From: Adineta ricciae
Lineage: Eukaryota; Rotifera; Eurotatoria; Adinetida; Adinetidae
Direction: 5' to 3'
Assembly (NCBI GenBank): GCA_905250025.1
Contig: CAJNOJ010000057.1
Span: 124,001-188,000 of the forward strand
DNA length: 64,000 nucleotides
The translations under genes were made by a program, and so were the position numbers. Shown here in pieces: positions 21,929 through 34,771 of the stretch; within the stretch, counting starts at the first letter, position 1; each line of letters begins with the position of its first letter. A model generated the notes under the pieces. That model did not search any database. It saw only the letters and a program-made list of their open reading frames with translations, and was not told the DNA's origin.

Positions 21929-22867
21929 CGTTAATCGTTGGAAATGATGAATCAATTTCTGGTTTATTTGTTGTTTTTCTTCTACACGTTTTATAGTATC
22001 ACCATACTGCGCGCGTCGATGTCATTTTTTTTAATCCAGGGATTCACCTTGAAGAACAAAAAAGTCAGTCTCTTCGTAAGGTATTATTGACGAGTAAATA
22101 CGATGACTACTCTCTGTTTTCGCCCATCGAATATCCACATTTACACTTGTTTTCATTCATTTGTAATCATGGATTATAGCGGATAGGATGTATCGAAAGT
22201 CAAATGGAGTGATATTTCGTTCGATCAAAGTACTTGTCGTATCTTTGTACAATGAGAATGAACTTTTTCAAATACAAATTTCAAATCATATTTTCTATCT
22301 AAAACTTATCAACTAAAAGCCTTCGGCTAATGAATGCTCATTCATAGGCAGACAAAGAAAGATCTTGGCCAAAAGAACAACATGATTTCCGAATATGAAA
22401 AGAGCATTCATTCTTCTGTTCTTATTAGCACTTGTCTGAAGAACAGCAAAGCCTCGTTCGAGGCTTAAGCGAGTTGTCTAATCTAGTTCCTCTCGTTACA
22501 CTGTCTACAACAGCGCATTTAATCGTGTTTATCACATTTTTGCAAAGACTAAATACAATTCAACACCTCATATCTAGTGAAGACTAGTCAGACCGCAGAC
22601 ATTTTTTTTATTACTGCTTATGGATGCATATCTTAATTAAACGAGCAATATTGAGCTCCTAAAACATCTTGCAATCGATTCTGCTATCTTTCACTTTTAG
22701 GCATACAAGAGAACGTCATTCAAAAAAAAATGGATGAATAGCAGATATTTATCAATGACTCCAGAACAGAAAATTGTTTCAATTGATGTAAGTACTTGAT
22801 AGAATTTATTCACCATTCAGTAACATTAAATAAGAAATGACATTAGTTTTGTTGAATAAGCACATAT
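21929..22867. other. Intergenic region
   Basis: Aside from the possible 5' extension of the preceding small gene (to about 22015), I see no supported gene or repeat here. Confidence 0.4.
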
Positions 22868-24369
22868 TCAAGTGGATGTTCGTTGTTTTCCATTGGTAGG
22901 CGAATGTCTTCTTTCGCTAGTATGGACTCTGTCGTTCACACGAAGATTGGATGATTGAATTTGCTGTAATGAGACAGCTCGATGGTTTGAACGGTAATCG
23001 AACTCTTTGCGGCAGAAACAGAATATCTTTCGCAGAAGTTTAGCGAAACTCTGTCGAAACTTCGAGCAAAAGATTGCGTAAACTATTGGATTCGATGCCG
23101 AGCTGAGCGTGACGAGAAGCATGGTAAATGCAATGAAATAAGGCGTTTGGATGAACTGTGGCGCATGACGAACGAGAGTCGTTTCAAACAAGATGAAAAC
23201 GAGCACTTGTGGACTGAAGGAAATGAAATAAATGAGTACGACGACAAAGAGCATTTTGATAACATTTCGACGAGATTTCAATGCATCATAAGTGACAGTT
23301 GTTCGATGTATTGGGTAGGACGTTTTGAACGGTTGTCGTTGAAGAACGTAAGTCACACAAGGTTGTGATGATTGTTTGGAGCGACGAATCGGTGAGTGAG
23401 AAATGGAATCGACACGAGTGTATTTGGTACCCGAGTTCTCGTCATTGTCGGTAAAATCATCTTCATCATCGATATCGACCTGAAAAGAGAGAATTAGAAC
23501 GTTTGGTTAGTATTTTCGCATTTCGAAAGACGAACTTGTGTTCGCTGAGTAGATGTTTTCACAACTGTTCGAAAAGATGCTTGTAGTGCATCGTCAACAT
23601 GACACAACTGTCGAGCAATTCTTGCGTAACAAAAGACTTGCAAGAGCAGCGGAAGAAAATAGAATAAAACTGATTCAAGAGCTTTATGAATTATATAACT
23701 ACGTCGATTTTCCATGATATTCATTTTAGAATATTGAAGCACACATGCGCGACGTGAGGACACTGGATCGGTTAGTATCCGTAAATAGATCAAATTCGGT
23801 GAAGCACAAACAAATGAGATTATCCATACAACAAATGTGATCGCAATCACATGTTCTTTTTCACGCAGTAACTTCGAACGGAGTGGATAAACAATTCCGA
23901 TGAATCTACAACAAAGAAGAAACACATTCGAAGGAGGAAAAAAAAGTTGATTAGACAAATACCTTTCGATTGTTAGTGCACACATGGTTAACACCGATGC
24001 ATATTGTGCTAAAACAAGCGTTGTTCGAATGAGTTTGCATGCCAATTGATTAAGAACCCAATTTCCATCTGGTGATGAGACAAATTGGACTAAATCGGGA
24101 ATATTGAAAACAAGAATGAGAAAATCACAAGATGCCACGCGAACAATCAGTTGGTTTGTTAATGATCTTCTCATTCGAGCATCGAATTCGACCGAGATAA
24201 TCACGAGAAGGTTTCCCAATATGCCAACAATTGCAATTATAACAAATAAGAATGTTAATATATGATTAACATTGATATGCATTGAAAACATTAGGTTATT
24301 GTCTGTCTTATTCATGATTTTAATCGTTAAAGATTTATCTGAAGACGAGAAGAATGGTTTAATTTTCAT
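22868..24369 (-). CDS. Rhodopsin-class G protein-coupled receptor, peptide-receptor type
   Basis: Three exons (24369-23963, 23905-23536, 23479-22868) give 462 residues with seven hydrophobic helices. TM1 has GNLLVI, TM2 has ASCDFLILVFNIPDL and the extracellular Cys follows in LACKL. TM3 ends LTIERFIGIVYPLR, so the usual DRY is IER-F here. TM6 starts in NVIKMLFVVVLIYFISFSPQ and TM7 carries SASNPIVYAIF, the NPxxY motif. A basic third loop and cysteine-rich start of the tail (KIFCFCRK) allow palmitoylation. It reads like a neuropeptide receptor; the ligand is unknown. Intron 2 (56 nt) uses an unusual GTTCGT donor. The first intron interrupts the codon after the TM3 IER motif. Confidence 0.85.
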
Positions 24370-26332
24370 CGACCGGCATAATCACAAACAGATTTTCTTC
24401 TTTTCCATTCAATTAGCCTCTGGTGACATTCTTCATATCTCTCTTCCGACATACTTTACATAGAAAATCTACATTTCTCTTTTTTACTCTCTTTAATCCA
24501 TTCTCCTAGCGTATCTCATTTCGTTGATCCATATATTCCAAGCTGAATAATTCAGCATAGAAATTCTTGATATTAACATATCTATTGAATATATTTCAAA
24601 AAAAAGCTTTTCTTATTAATAAATCATATTCTCTTTGAACTTACCTGTATTCAGTTATATAACAGATATGAGACGGAAAATAGGTCTTGGGAATGTTGTC
24701 TACTGATAAAAATGTACGTCGAGTAACTTGAATGTGTTGGATTCATTAATGAGAAACAGGTTAAGATTATTATGATATCTTACCACCTACGGTAGCCTGA
24801 TGCATTCCATTCTTGTTTTTCTGCTTTTCTTTCATTGTAGTTTGTCAGTGAGCTAAGTAGAAAAACTAGTGCATCGAGTTCATAATAGCGACAATAGATG
24901 TTTGATAATTCGCATACATTTTCTATTAATCTCACGCACGTTTAAAGAGTATTTCTACCTGAAATACAAGAAAAACAATTGCTAGTTTGTTTCTTTTCAT
25001 GTGTAATGGCGTGGCTTCCTCTCAAGAGATGATATCAAATGATAACATTGACCTTTGATTCTCTGGTGAATCTCTCAATAACGTCGATTATCCAAATACT
25101 TCGCTTCCTGCTCATCAATTATTAACATTCTCTAGGAAATATTCATACTATGGACCGTAAAGTTCTTAGCTGCACTGTGTTCACAAATGAAGTCAACCTC
25201 TCGTTCGACTATATAATAAATATTGATTCTCCATTGAAAACAGACAAGTGTTATTATCAGTTTCCATTCAGAAAACATTTGCCAGTATGTTCACTATGTC
25301 TATAACAAATAAAACATGAAGTTCACTTGATTTTTACCTGTTACATGAGGGTGAGGAAGAAACTTCGAAGTGTCAGATTAGATTTCTACCGGGAAAACTC
25401 GCTCTCGATATAACTGATAAGATTACACGCGGAGTCTGTAATCTTGTCGAATATATGTCGAGTATTTTTAGAAAAAAAGTAGAAGAAAAAGAAGAAGAAG
25501 AAGAAGAAGAAGAAGAAATCCGCTTTCAAAACGTAGCATTTAGTTATAAAAACTGAATGTCTAATTTCCTCGCTTCTAAAGAAAAGTAAATGAATGGGTT
25601 CACTACATAAGAATGAGTTCTAATTACCTTTTATTGCTTCCTGATTTTTCAATAACGATGACAGAAGAAAAACAATAAACAACGTAGTTCTTAGACTTGG
25701 TGTTAAAACGCGTCAATAGAAAGCGATCGCGTCGAACAAAAGAAATGAATATTCGCAAAGCTGTTCGAATGACACGCAACCAATCGGTGAAAACAGGTGC
25801 AACTTGTAATCACGCAGAAAAATAGAAAGAAAAGGCCATTTCTTGCCAAAAGACAGATCATTCTGTTTTCATCTCCACTCATTTAAGCACATTATTATCT
25901 TCAGGAAATAGAGTAAACCTTTGGCGATGATGATTGTGCAAGAAAAACGAAGGAAGTTCATTACAATTTGTTATCGAAGCGAAATCTTCTACGTCATCAA
26001 ATCATCAACTAACTCGGCATGGAAATAATCGAATTAAACCTGTCATTGATTAACAGCTGAATGAAACCTGATGCTTGGTTTTATTCGGTATTAAATTCTT
26101 CTGTATAAACAAAGAGAAGACGGCGGATTCGGAGAAAAGGATGAATTGATCCGATTTGCTGAGCTTTGACTAAAAACAGACGTTCTATTTTAGCCACAAT
26201 GCAAAAGACAAAGCTAGACTTGTGATGACGTCGAAAATCATGGTAGACAATAATCTAAGATGATTCGATGGAAAAGTTTGTTCGTCAACAGTCAACAAGG
26301 ATTTATTTTATTCGAGAAAAACAAGAAAACAA
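24370..26332. other. Intergenic region with GAA microsatellite
   Basis: About 2 kb upstream of the GPCR and downstream of SDAD1. A (GAA)n run is at about 25491-25517. No coding exon could be supported. Confidence 0.45.
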
Positions 26333-29161
26333 TTATCGGAGACGTTTGTCTTTCAATAATGAATCTCGCAGAGCGATCTAGAATAAAAAAGGATATATCA
26401 GTTGGTTTGCTAGAGTGTTGTGTGTCAATCGAACCTGTTTATCACGAAACGATCGTTTTTGTTTCTTGCGTAATTTGGGTTTAAGCATTTGGAAGTTTTT
26501 GTTCTTCAATTTTTCTTTATTTGTCGAACCTACTCGACCTTTCTCCTTCTTCCATTTACCAAATTTCTCACGTCCTTCTCGACCAGCCTACAAGATTCGA
26601 AAATAGCACGCGTAGACAATTAGTACCGATGGTCGCTACTTACAAGAACAGTTTCCAAACGAGATTCTTTATCATGTGCGCGCTTCTTATGAACTCGTTC
26701 GATGTCTCTCAATGAGATCAATTCCGAGCTAAATATACACATCAGTGTTAATTTGAAGTTCGTGAATAAACATACTTTTGGCCGGCTTTTGCTCGATTTT
26801 CATCGTCGGAATCGGAATCGGTGTCGATAGATATAGTTTTACGTTTTTTGCTTGTCGACATCGACTGTTCAAGCCGATTTCGTCGTCGATCTTGGAGTCG
26901 TTTTTTCACTTCAAGAACTTTCAGCTGTTCAAAATCACGTTGAGTCAATATACGTTGTGTACTGATGGACGTCGCACGTTCACGACGTTCCTCTTCTGTC
27001 ATCGGTGTTTCCATCTAAAGAAAATTCTTTGTACATTCAATGAAATTCCTTGTTCATACCTTATTTTCTTCTTGATCACCTTCCTGTTCTTGCTCTTCTT
27101 CAACTTCGTCCTCGTCTTCTGAGTGTGATACTTCCATCCAGCCTTCTTCATCGCTTTGGTCTTCATTTTCATCATCGGATTGTTCGTCTTTTTCTTGAGT
27201 ACCATCTTCAAGTGTTTCAGCACCTTCCAGATAAGATTTCGGGTTGACTTGCCCGTATGCTAATGGAACAAGATCGCGTTGAAATTCCGTCGGTTTGCCT
27301 CGATCTTTTCGTTCGAGGAGGTGCGGATTTTTCTCGCGAAAAACTTGAATCAAGGATCGAGCAGATGCCGAAACCGACTTGTCTCTATAGGATTTGTATT
27401 TCGAAAGGTCGTGTAAAAGATCTTCATCCATTGCTAAATAGCACTTGGCACAAACTTCACGGATGGTGTTCATACTAAACACAAACGAATTGAAATTCGT
27501 TCAAATTTTACTTTCTACGAACCCGACAGCCATGACTTCACCGGAGTTTCGCTCGGTAATGAAATTATTTGCGATAGTTCTGCAGATACTCTGTAAAATA
27601 TCTGGCGGGACAAGTTCGTGTGATGCTTGAGCGACAAAAAGGAGAATTTTCGTCACTTGACGTTGATGCGGTTGAAGATATCGCTGTAAGTATGGATAGA
27701 AATTCAAGAGAAGTAGTTGATGAAGGCCAATGAGACGAGAAATCAAATCTTGATGAAGTAATTTCACTTCGAAACGTTCATTCGAAGATTCTAACTGACG
27801 AAACAGACGTTCGGCGAAATCTAAATTGATCCGTGATTGAATAAAACGTTTTCTCGCTAAGATTTAGTTTACCTTGCGCATCGTAAAAGAGATGAAGTGC
27901 AGAGAAATCATACACTTCAACCTTCTTTTTCTTTTTTTGTTTCTAATACGAAAGGAGATGAATATATTTCGATTCAGTCGTTCGAAAACGTACTTCAAGT
28001 GCTTTCAACGCTCGTTCGGTTTTCTTCTGTCGCTTAGCTGACTTCTTTCCAACACGATGACCAAGTAAAATATCTTTTCTTGTTAAATTATCCTAAAAAT
28101 TAACAATTCCTATGATCCAAAACATTACCCATCAACTTACATCATCGGAGTCAGAATCTTTATCATCATCTTTACTCTGATTGTTGCCGAGAAAAAAGTT
28201 CAACGCTGCTACTTGAACCTATACAAAATACAACTTCCATTCGACTGATATTCAATGCGAACAAACTTTAGTTATTTTCGAGAAACATGTCGAAGCGATG
28301 ATATTAACTGTTTTCGTATCATTCCAAATATTCTTGCGATACAAATCAACCATAATATCCTGAATAAAATGTATCAAATCCAATCTCACTTGTCGGGTTA
28401 TTCACAAACTTACGAGAGCCATTTTCACAGCAGTTGCATTACTTTCTTTGATGATAGTACACATAAAATTTTGTAATGTCTAAAATGAGATCGAATATAA
28501 AAGAAGGTCGAAACGAAGAGAAAATCAAACTTACACTGTTTAATTTGTGATTTTTGTGCTTTTCATTTTGTTTTTTTATATCGTTGATAATGTGTGATTG
28601 AATTGTAACACGTAGAAGACGATCTTGACATTGTAATAAACGGAGAAAGAACAATTCACATAATTGAAGACATTCAATTAAACCACGGTTACGCATCAAG
28701 ATCAATGCGCGAACGATTACCTTCAAATGACCAGAAAAACATAATAAAGATCCTCTCTAGACAACGCTGATACATACGAGTCGAATATCGTTGTGAAGGA
28801 CAGTCGAATAAAGTCGGAGAGCATCCATAAACATTTGTGATAATTCTTTGCATTCTTCTCGATAACAATGAGCGACCTAAATTTGAATTTCAAGTTGTGA
28901 AATTTGATCAAAGATGGAAAATACTTGTGAAACAAAGGAGATGTTATCTGCTAAAGACTTGTTCCATGCATCGGGTTTAGCCGCTAATTCCTTAAATTGA
29001 CTTTCGAAATGGAGATATTGTAGTTTGAACTAAAACGATTGAATCAATATGAGAGGAATTTTTCGATGCTATCTTACGTCTTCTCGATAAGCATCGGGAT
29101 CTCGTTTGATTAAGTTTTGCAAATGAGGTAAACTCCGAGTTAATCGATCGTTCGCTGACAT
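26333..29161 (-). CDS. SDAD1: SDA1 homologue, ribosome biogenesis and export factor
   Basis: Fifteen exons close in frame to 704 residues (human SDAD1 is 687): 29161-29078, 29029-28925, 28876-28778, 28720-28535, 28479-28414, 28359-28267, 28218-28141, 28092-27994, 27942-27873, 27820-27523, 27474-27060, 27014-26776, 26728-26644, 26587-26435, 26377-26333. SDA1 acts in the nucleolus in 60S subunit maturation and export. Clear matches are [15 protein letters not shown] at the start, [51 protein letters not shown], an acidic stretch, and the basic tail KRSFRDKQ plus [12 protein letters not shown]. Introns are 46-57 nt. Intron 10 (27475-27522) uses GTTCGT as donor; the predicted [13 protein letters not shown] join supports it. 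Confidence 0.92.
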
Positions 29162-30134
29162 TCTTTTCTAGAAATATATCAACAAATTATTCAGGCAACA
29201 AACAGATTTCGAAATAAGAAAACTATAGAAGATCTGCGAATAGAATTTAGAACGATCAATGATTCATGGTTGATTACTATCGGCGAACACTTCGACCAAT
29301 TGTCAACATCAGATCAATTTTTATACGATCGAATTTTCAGTTTAACTTATTTAACAATAAAAAGCATACAATTACTTTCAATTGAATGTATTATTATTAA
29401 AAACAGTAATTAGTCAGTGGCGCCCTCTAGTTCATGCTTGAGATATATATATATTTATAGTGTTATATATAGAAAACTTTACTAGACACGTATCTTGGTA
29501 GAAATGACTACTCAATTGAAATATATGATCGTTGTATTCTCATTGAGACAGGTGAATTAAAAAGGCAAGTAGTGAGTTTTCAAATAGATATACAAGTTCT
29601 TAAACATTTTCCGCTCATAATTATATATGCGTCGTTGTTTGCATCCAACGAACAATCTGCCGAATAGAATCTTGAACCAACTGAACTTGGAAACTTTTGT
29701 CAAGCATATGAAAATTACATAAATATGCTATTACGAGAGAATATTTTTCGAAAGAATAGTACTATACCGAAGAATGACTGATTAATCGCTCAAGAGTAAT
29801 TGCGATCTTTTGATATGATAAGTAAGACAAACGTCGTCACAAAAGTCATATAGAATAAGAAATAAACCTCAAGGACAAATGCGCTTCACTACGCTCTCAT
29901 CGATCAGGATTTTCGAGTGCGAGAGTATATGAAAACATTTCGCCACGTAACTTTTACCAAAATTTGTATGATTGAATTAATCGTTTGAATAGGTGGATGA
30001 CAAAATAGAGCGTCATTCTCAATCATAATATTGACGTCATACAATGGTGTTTGTGATATAAATACGGGAGATTCTAGAACGAGGACAATCAGTGTACATC
30101 GAGTTTACATTTTGATTTTTGAAGATATTCGTTG
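29162..30134. other. Divergent intergenic region
   Basis: About 970 bp between SDAD1 (minus) and the Het-C-like gene (plus). AT dinucleotide runs near 29445. The CRE and TATA elements listed separately sit at its right end. No gene seen. Confidence 0.5.
30032..30064 (+). promoter_or_regulatory. CRE plus TATA box of the Het-C-like gene
   Basis: A perfect TGACGTCA at 30032-30039 is followed 17 bp later by TATAAATA at 30057-30064, about 70 bp before the start codon at 30135. The spacing resembles a compact inducible core promoter. Seen in sequence; activity not tested. Confidence 0.4.
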
Positions 30135-31987
30135 ATGATGTTGAATTCCAATATTTACTGGTTATTGTATCTGACCATTTGTATATCGTTTGCCAATGCA
30201 TTCATTCCGCAACCGGTAATTGCCGATGGTGCTCTCAGTGGTGATAGTTAGTACACATCATGATATTACTACCTAGTCTTCAGCATTAATTCTTTTGTTT
30301 CTAATTAACTGTAGGTATCACACATACAGAAATCACACAAATCGCTTTCATTCGTAGTCTTGCCCGGTTCTTCTATGAAACACGCATTGCTCCCAATAAT
30401 AACAACAATGGTACTGTCAATCAACAAGATTACTTCACTAAGCAGCATACTATTGATGACCTCTACAAACTTGCACATCCTGAATATAGCGATGCACAAG
30501 TCGAGTTCTATTCACTTCCTTTGAAATTCACACTGGATTTGGTGATGACACACAATGCTTTGGTGGACCTTGATCCAGATACGAAAAAATTATCACCTGC
30601 ACATTTCGATAGTGAAACTTTTAACAATGGTAGTCGCCGTATCATCCTACTCAGACAAAAAGGTAATAATGAGTCTTTTGCATGCATTTCATTTACAGAT
30701 TTCTTTCAGTTGTAAATGACTCACGCACTGCTGATAGTGATCTAACTGATGCGCGACAAAAGACAGGACAGTTACTTCATACCCTGCAAGATTTCTATTC
30801 ACATTCTAACTGGGTAGAAATGGGTAACACTGATGTGAACACTTTGATCGGACGAAACGAAACTGTTGGACAAGTTGCTGCACCAAATCAAGCAACATGC
30901 TCTGATACGGGTTGTACTAAGAAAACACAAAAATGTGTAAGTAATGGAAATACTTGATCTTTGTCATGCACTGTCATCTTCTAATGTTAGTCTCTTTGGC
31001 AACAAATTACGATAAGAAAATGTCCACTGGTGTATTATGATTGTACTAATAACATTTTAGCTGCTATCAATAGCCAACGAATACTCACAAGTGGCTACTT
31101 GTTCAATCAGACAGGTGAAAATGGTCAACCACTGAATAAACCAGCTAATGTTGGTAAATGTTCACATGGTTCTGTTTCGGATGATTCGGCAAATGTACCA
31201 GCCATCGGTGGAATCAATAAAGATTCGAACAGTTTACTCTTTTCACCACATGCAAGTCTTCAGTAAGAGAGAGTTTTTGAGTGAAGATGGTGCGGTGCAA
31301 TGTGGTGTTTTGTTTTTCAGTTATCAAGCGGTTGAATTTGCAATCAATGCAACTGAACATTTTTTCAATGATCTTCGTCAAGAGATTGGCAATGATAGTT
31401 TTGATCGTCTTTTCGTGATTAATCCAGCGGACGCTGTCGCACAAGAAATCTCGAATGAAGTCGCACAAGGAAAACGATTTCGATTCTTCACACCATATAT
31501 CACGGCTAGTGTGAAGAAATCTGATGATTTCATNTTTTTCAGTTATCAAGCGGTTGAATTTGCAATCAATGCAACTGAACATTTTTTCAATGATCTTCGT
31601 CAAGAGATTGGCAATGATAGTTTTGATCGTCTTTTCGTGATTAATCCAGCGGACGTTGTCGCACAAGAAATCTCAAATGAAGTCGCACAAGGAAAACGAT
31701 TTCGACTCTTCACCTCAACTCTGACAGCCAGCTTGGAGAAATCTGATAGTTTTCTAACAGATTTAAAGAATAACATCAAATCGGCCTATGACAAAGTGAA
31801 ATCCTTCTTTTCCAACTTATTCTCGAAGACGAGCATCAATATTCCGACATATGATCTAAGCGATTTGATAGCGAATATTAAAGATGCAAGCAATGTTCAT
31901 GCAGCACCACTCGTTATGAGTGGTAAAAATAATCGACGTAAAAAGCGTTTCACTGATGCGCTCAAAAAGCGTCAATTGGAAGATTAA
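30135..31987 (+). CDS. Secreted Het-C/VWA7 N-terminal-domain protein
   Basis: The model uses exons 30135-30246, 30315-30662, 30710-30936, 30991-31262 and 31543-31987, giving 467 residues with closed phase. After a signal peptide (LLYLTICISFANA), it shows the order seen in VWA7-like and fungal Het-C-type proteins: ITHTEITQIAF near the start, HFDSETFNNGSRRI, then GQLLHTLQDFYSHSNWVEMG. No von Willebrand A domain follows, so it is far shorter than vertebrate VWA7. A charged C-terminus ends in NNRRKKRF, resembling a furin-type basic site. The last exon appears twice around a single N (31534); I used the second copy because it runs to the stop. The role is unknown, presumably extracellular. Confidence 0.65.
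31313..31755 (+). repeat. Duplicated exon segment around a single N
   Basis: The stretch from the intron end TTTTTCAG (31313) through the exon to 31533 is followed by N at 31534 and then by the same stretch again from 31535. The copies are near identical over the first 130 bp, then diverge (for example FFTPYITASVKKSDDF against LFTSTLTASLEKSDSF). This looks like two alleles or homoeologues placed end to end by the assembler. Confidence 0.75.
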
Positions 31988-32149
31988 AAGCTCTAACTAA
32001 GCTGTTTTACTAATTTTTATTTGTAAACTAAAGGAGGGAGAATAATCTACGTTTATTAATCAATTTACAGAATAAATTGAAAATACGTTTTTATGAAGAT
32101 ACTAATTATATTCTAATGTTCAAAACAACAAGCAATACGATGACGGTCG

Positions 32150-33890
32150 TCATTGAGACGAAGATGTGATTCGTTTTTCCACTTTGATATAAACATTATC
32201 AGGTGTCATTGAGATTTGCTCGGTTATATTTAACTTGTAGTCTTCAAATGACGATGGCAGAATACGATAGGTGCTGATCAATTGAGCCAAACATAATTTG
32301 ACTTCCACTATTTTAAACACGTCATAGAGTAAAAACTTTCTATATTAACATCGAACTTACTTAATGCAAATCGCATTCCAATGCATGTTCTTGGTCCAGC
32401 ACCGAATGGAAGAAAAGCAACTGGATGTCGTTTCTGCAAATGTCGTTCGGGATGAAATTCATTTACCGGTTCAGGACCCCATAGCTCTTGATCATAATGT
32501 ACAGAAAGAACATCAATTTGTATCAGAGTTCCTGAAAAAGAAAAGTCTCTTGCTTTGATTTCTTTGGTTATACCAAATGCAGACCTTTTTGAATGTCATG
32601 CCCAGCAACATGTGTATTTTCGGTACATTGACGCTGGACAACTTGAGGAACGGGCGGATACATTCGTAGAACTTCTCGTACGAATAAATCCATAAACGTC
32701 AATTTAGATGAAATGATATCGTAAGTATTCGTCTCATCAGGACGCCAATGTTCAACAAGTTCTTGATACAATTTCTCTTGAATATCTTGATACAAAGCAA
32801 GACAATACGTGCAGTAAGCTAATGCTGTTGATGTGGTTTCAAAGCCTGCTGCGAGAACGACAAACACGTTGCTTAATAATTCCGTTGGTGTTAACACATC
32901 CTACATATTCAAGTGAGTGAATGAGTGAGGAAGGAGAAACTCAGTAGTACGAACTTTATCGGAATGAACAGCATTCATCATCAGTTGAAGAAGATCGCTG
33001 GTTGGCTCAAGTGTTTGGGTTTTATCGAATCTCTGCTGAACGAATTCGTTCATGTGTTCCAATAACCAAACATTTGCTTGAAGTTGTGAATCGTTTACTG
33101 TGATCAATCGTTTCAGTTTGAATAACAACACACATATATCTCCGAATACCGTATGCGACGTCACACGATGCATTCGAGCTAATAGCGTAAGTTCAGCATT
33201 TTTCGCAAACATTTCCGCTACTTTTTTCATGTAGATATTCTGATTCTCCATATCATTTTGTACATCGGTATCGATGCCAAATGCACATCGACCTAAAGAA
33301 ACGTAATTAGTGCGTTAACCAACAGAAATGCGTGACATACAAATAACATCCATTGTCAAACGTTTGTATAATTCATAGATATTAAATATCGAACCACTGG
33401 GCACCGTGTTTAGTTTATCCATGAAAAGATTGACACACGTATCCACTGTAGGTAATAATCGACGCATTTTTGCTCCAGTAAATGTTGGTGTCAGGATTCG
33501 GCGCTGTCGTCTCCATACAGACAACAAACCAGCGGAAAATACATTGGAAAGTTTGTGTCCTATTGAACGATTGACTAATGTTAGACGTCGAATAGGAAAA
33601 CGGTGGAATTGTTTCACAAAGATTTCTTCGATAAATGCAACATCTGACGTGACATACATCGGTCGTATACCTTCGAATAGACCGTAGACCGAGCCGTATT
33701 GTCGTGTCCATTGACGAAGTTGTTCAGCATGTGATATGACTGACCAGAGAATAGGTAGATGTCCGAGAAATATTGATGGTATTGGCGGATAAGGAATCGA
33801 GCGATTTGCAAAGTAGCAAAACCGTTGATAAACTGCATAGCACACAAGACATATGAGAATACAGATCAGAATAATTGATATTATGCTCAT
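32150..33890 (-). CDS. Cytochrome P450, microsomal, CYP3-clan-like
   Basis: Five exons (33890-33341, 33292-32955, 32900-32585, 32531-32361, 32307-32150) give 510 residues, standard for microsomal P450s. The N-terminal anchor (SIISIILICILICLVCYAVY) is followed by a proline hinge (PYPPIPS). The I-helix oxygen motif is AAGFETTS, the K-helix ExxR is REVLR, and the haem-binding loop is FLPFGAGPRTCIGMRFAL. WRRQRRILTPTF is the C-helix. CRCAFGIDTD and the overall pattern suggest the CYP3/CYP5 clan. It would catalyse NADPH-dependent monooxygenation on the ER; the substrate is unknown. Intron 2 begins GTTCGT and intron 3 GTCTGC; both are supported by frame and family match. A TATA box lies just upstream. 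Confidence 0.92.
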
Positions 33891-33934
33891 TGTTTTCTTC
33901 TCAATCAGTGATAGTGTTCTTGCGTTCTTCTTCG

Positions 33935-33945
33935 CTATTTATATA
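33935..33945 (-). promoter_or_regulatory. TATA box of the P450 gene
   Basis: On the minus strand TATATAAATAG lies about 45-55 bp before the start codon, a plausible core promoter with a short leader. Confidence 0.4.
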
Positions 33946-34099
33946 TGACTGTATCGCCTTGTTTCGACTGTACGAAAAGTACGCTCGGGTCATAGCGATA
34001 AGATAAGGAATGTGACATTGAACAGTACACGTCATGCATAAGAAGGAGAAAATATAAGGTGATTTATTTTTTTTTGTTTATCAATACAGAGAAAAAAAG

Positions 34100-34771
34100 T
34101 TATTTGAGTCTCAGTTTTTCAATCTTATCTTCTAATTCTTGTATCCGTTTATCCTGGGTGTGAATAACTTTCTCACAACGTTTCAATTTTGCGCGTAAGA
34201 TCTCAATTTCTTCTTCCTTGTTCATTAGAATCTCTTCGTTATCATCGATATATGAATCGATTAGTTTTCCGTTTCGGACAAGCGATCCGTAACTAGGCAC
34301 GAGAGCAGCCTTTTGTCTTGGCGTGACGATTATTTGTGGTAGACGATATCGTTCCGTCGATAGAGAACGCCAGGTTTCCCATGATACACGCGATTTCCTA
34401 CCCGTACGGAATGCGTGTTCTTCAAGTTTTTCTCGTAAACGTGCGAGGAACAGTTCAATGGTACGATGATCTTCGTTGATGATATCGTGAACGATTGTGC
34501 CCGGTGTATGAAAGTCGATTTTCGGTAATACTTTCGAATTCAGTAAGCGCCAATTTTTCACTCGTTCCGACATATTCCGAGCGATATGGAATATGCCGAA
34601 GTCGACATATTCAGGGTAGAAGTATGCAATGATTTCAGCAACTAATAAACCATCAGCGAAATCTGCTTCCAAATTTTGTATCGATCGGGATAGGGGAATT
34701 GTATCTAGCCACAGTAATGTATCATACGAAGATATTAACGAGTGATTGAGTGAATTTTTTTGTTTGTTCAT
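34100..34771 (-). CDS. SPEF1: Sperm flagellar protein 1 (CLAMP), calponin-homology-like
   Basis: A single exon of 223 residues. Residues 17-115 form the CH-like domain of the SPEF1/CLAMP family: LLWLDTIPLSRSIQNLEADFADGLLVAEII, then VKNWRLLNSKVLPKIDF and a TIELFLARLREKLEE helix. The last 50 residues are a coiled coil (EEEIEILRAKLKRCEKVI). The family binds and bundles microtubules in cilia and central-pair axonemes, which fits a ciliated rotifer. The length matches the usual 230-240. The start is the first ATG. Confidence 0.88.
   Translation of the reverse strand: MNKQKNSLNHSLISSYDTLLWLDTIPLSRSIQNLEADFADGLLVAEIIAYFYPEYVDFGIFHIARNMSERVKNWRLLNSKVLPKIDFHTPGTIVHDIINEDHRTIELFLARLREKLEEHAFRTGRKSRVSWETWRSLSTERYRLPQIIVTPRQKAALVPSYGSLVRNGKLIDSYIDDNEEILMNKEEEIEILRAKLKRCEKVIHTQDKRIQELEDKIEKLRLK

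Noticed and set aside
27054-27223. Overlapping lysine/glutamate-rich ORFs on both strands
   Set aside because: Shadows of the acidic exon of SDAD1.
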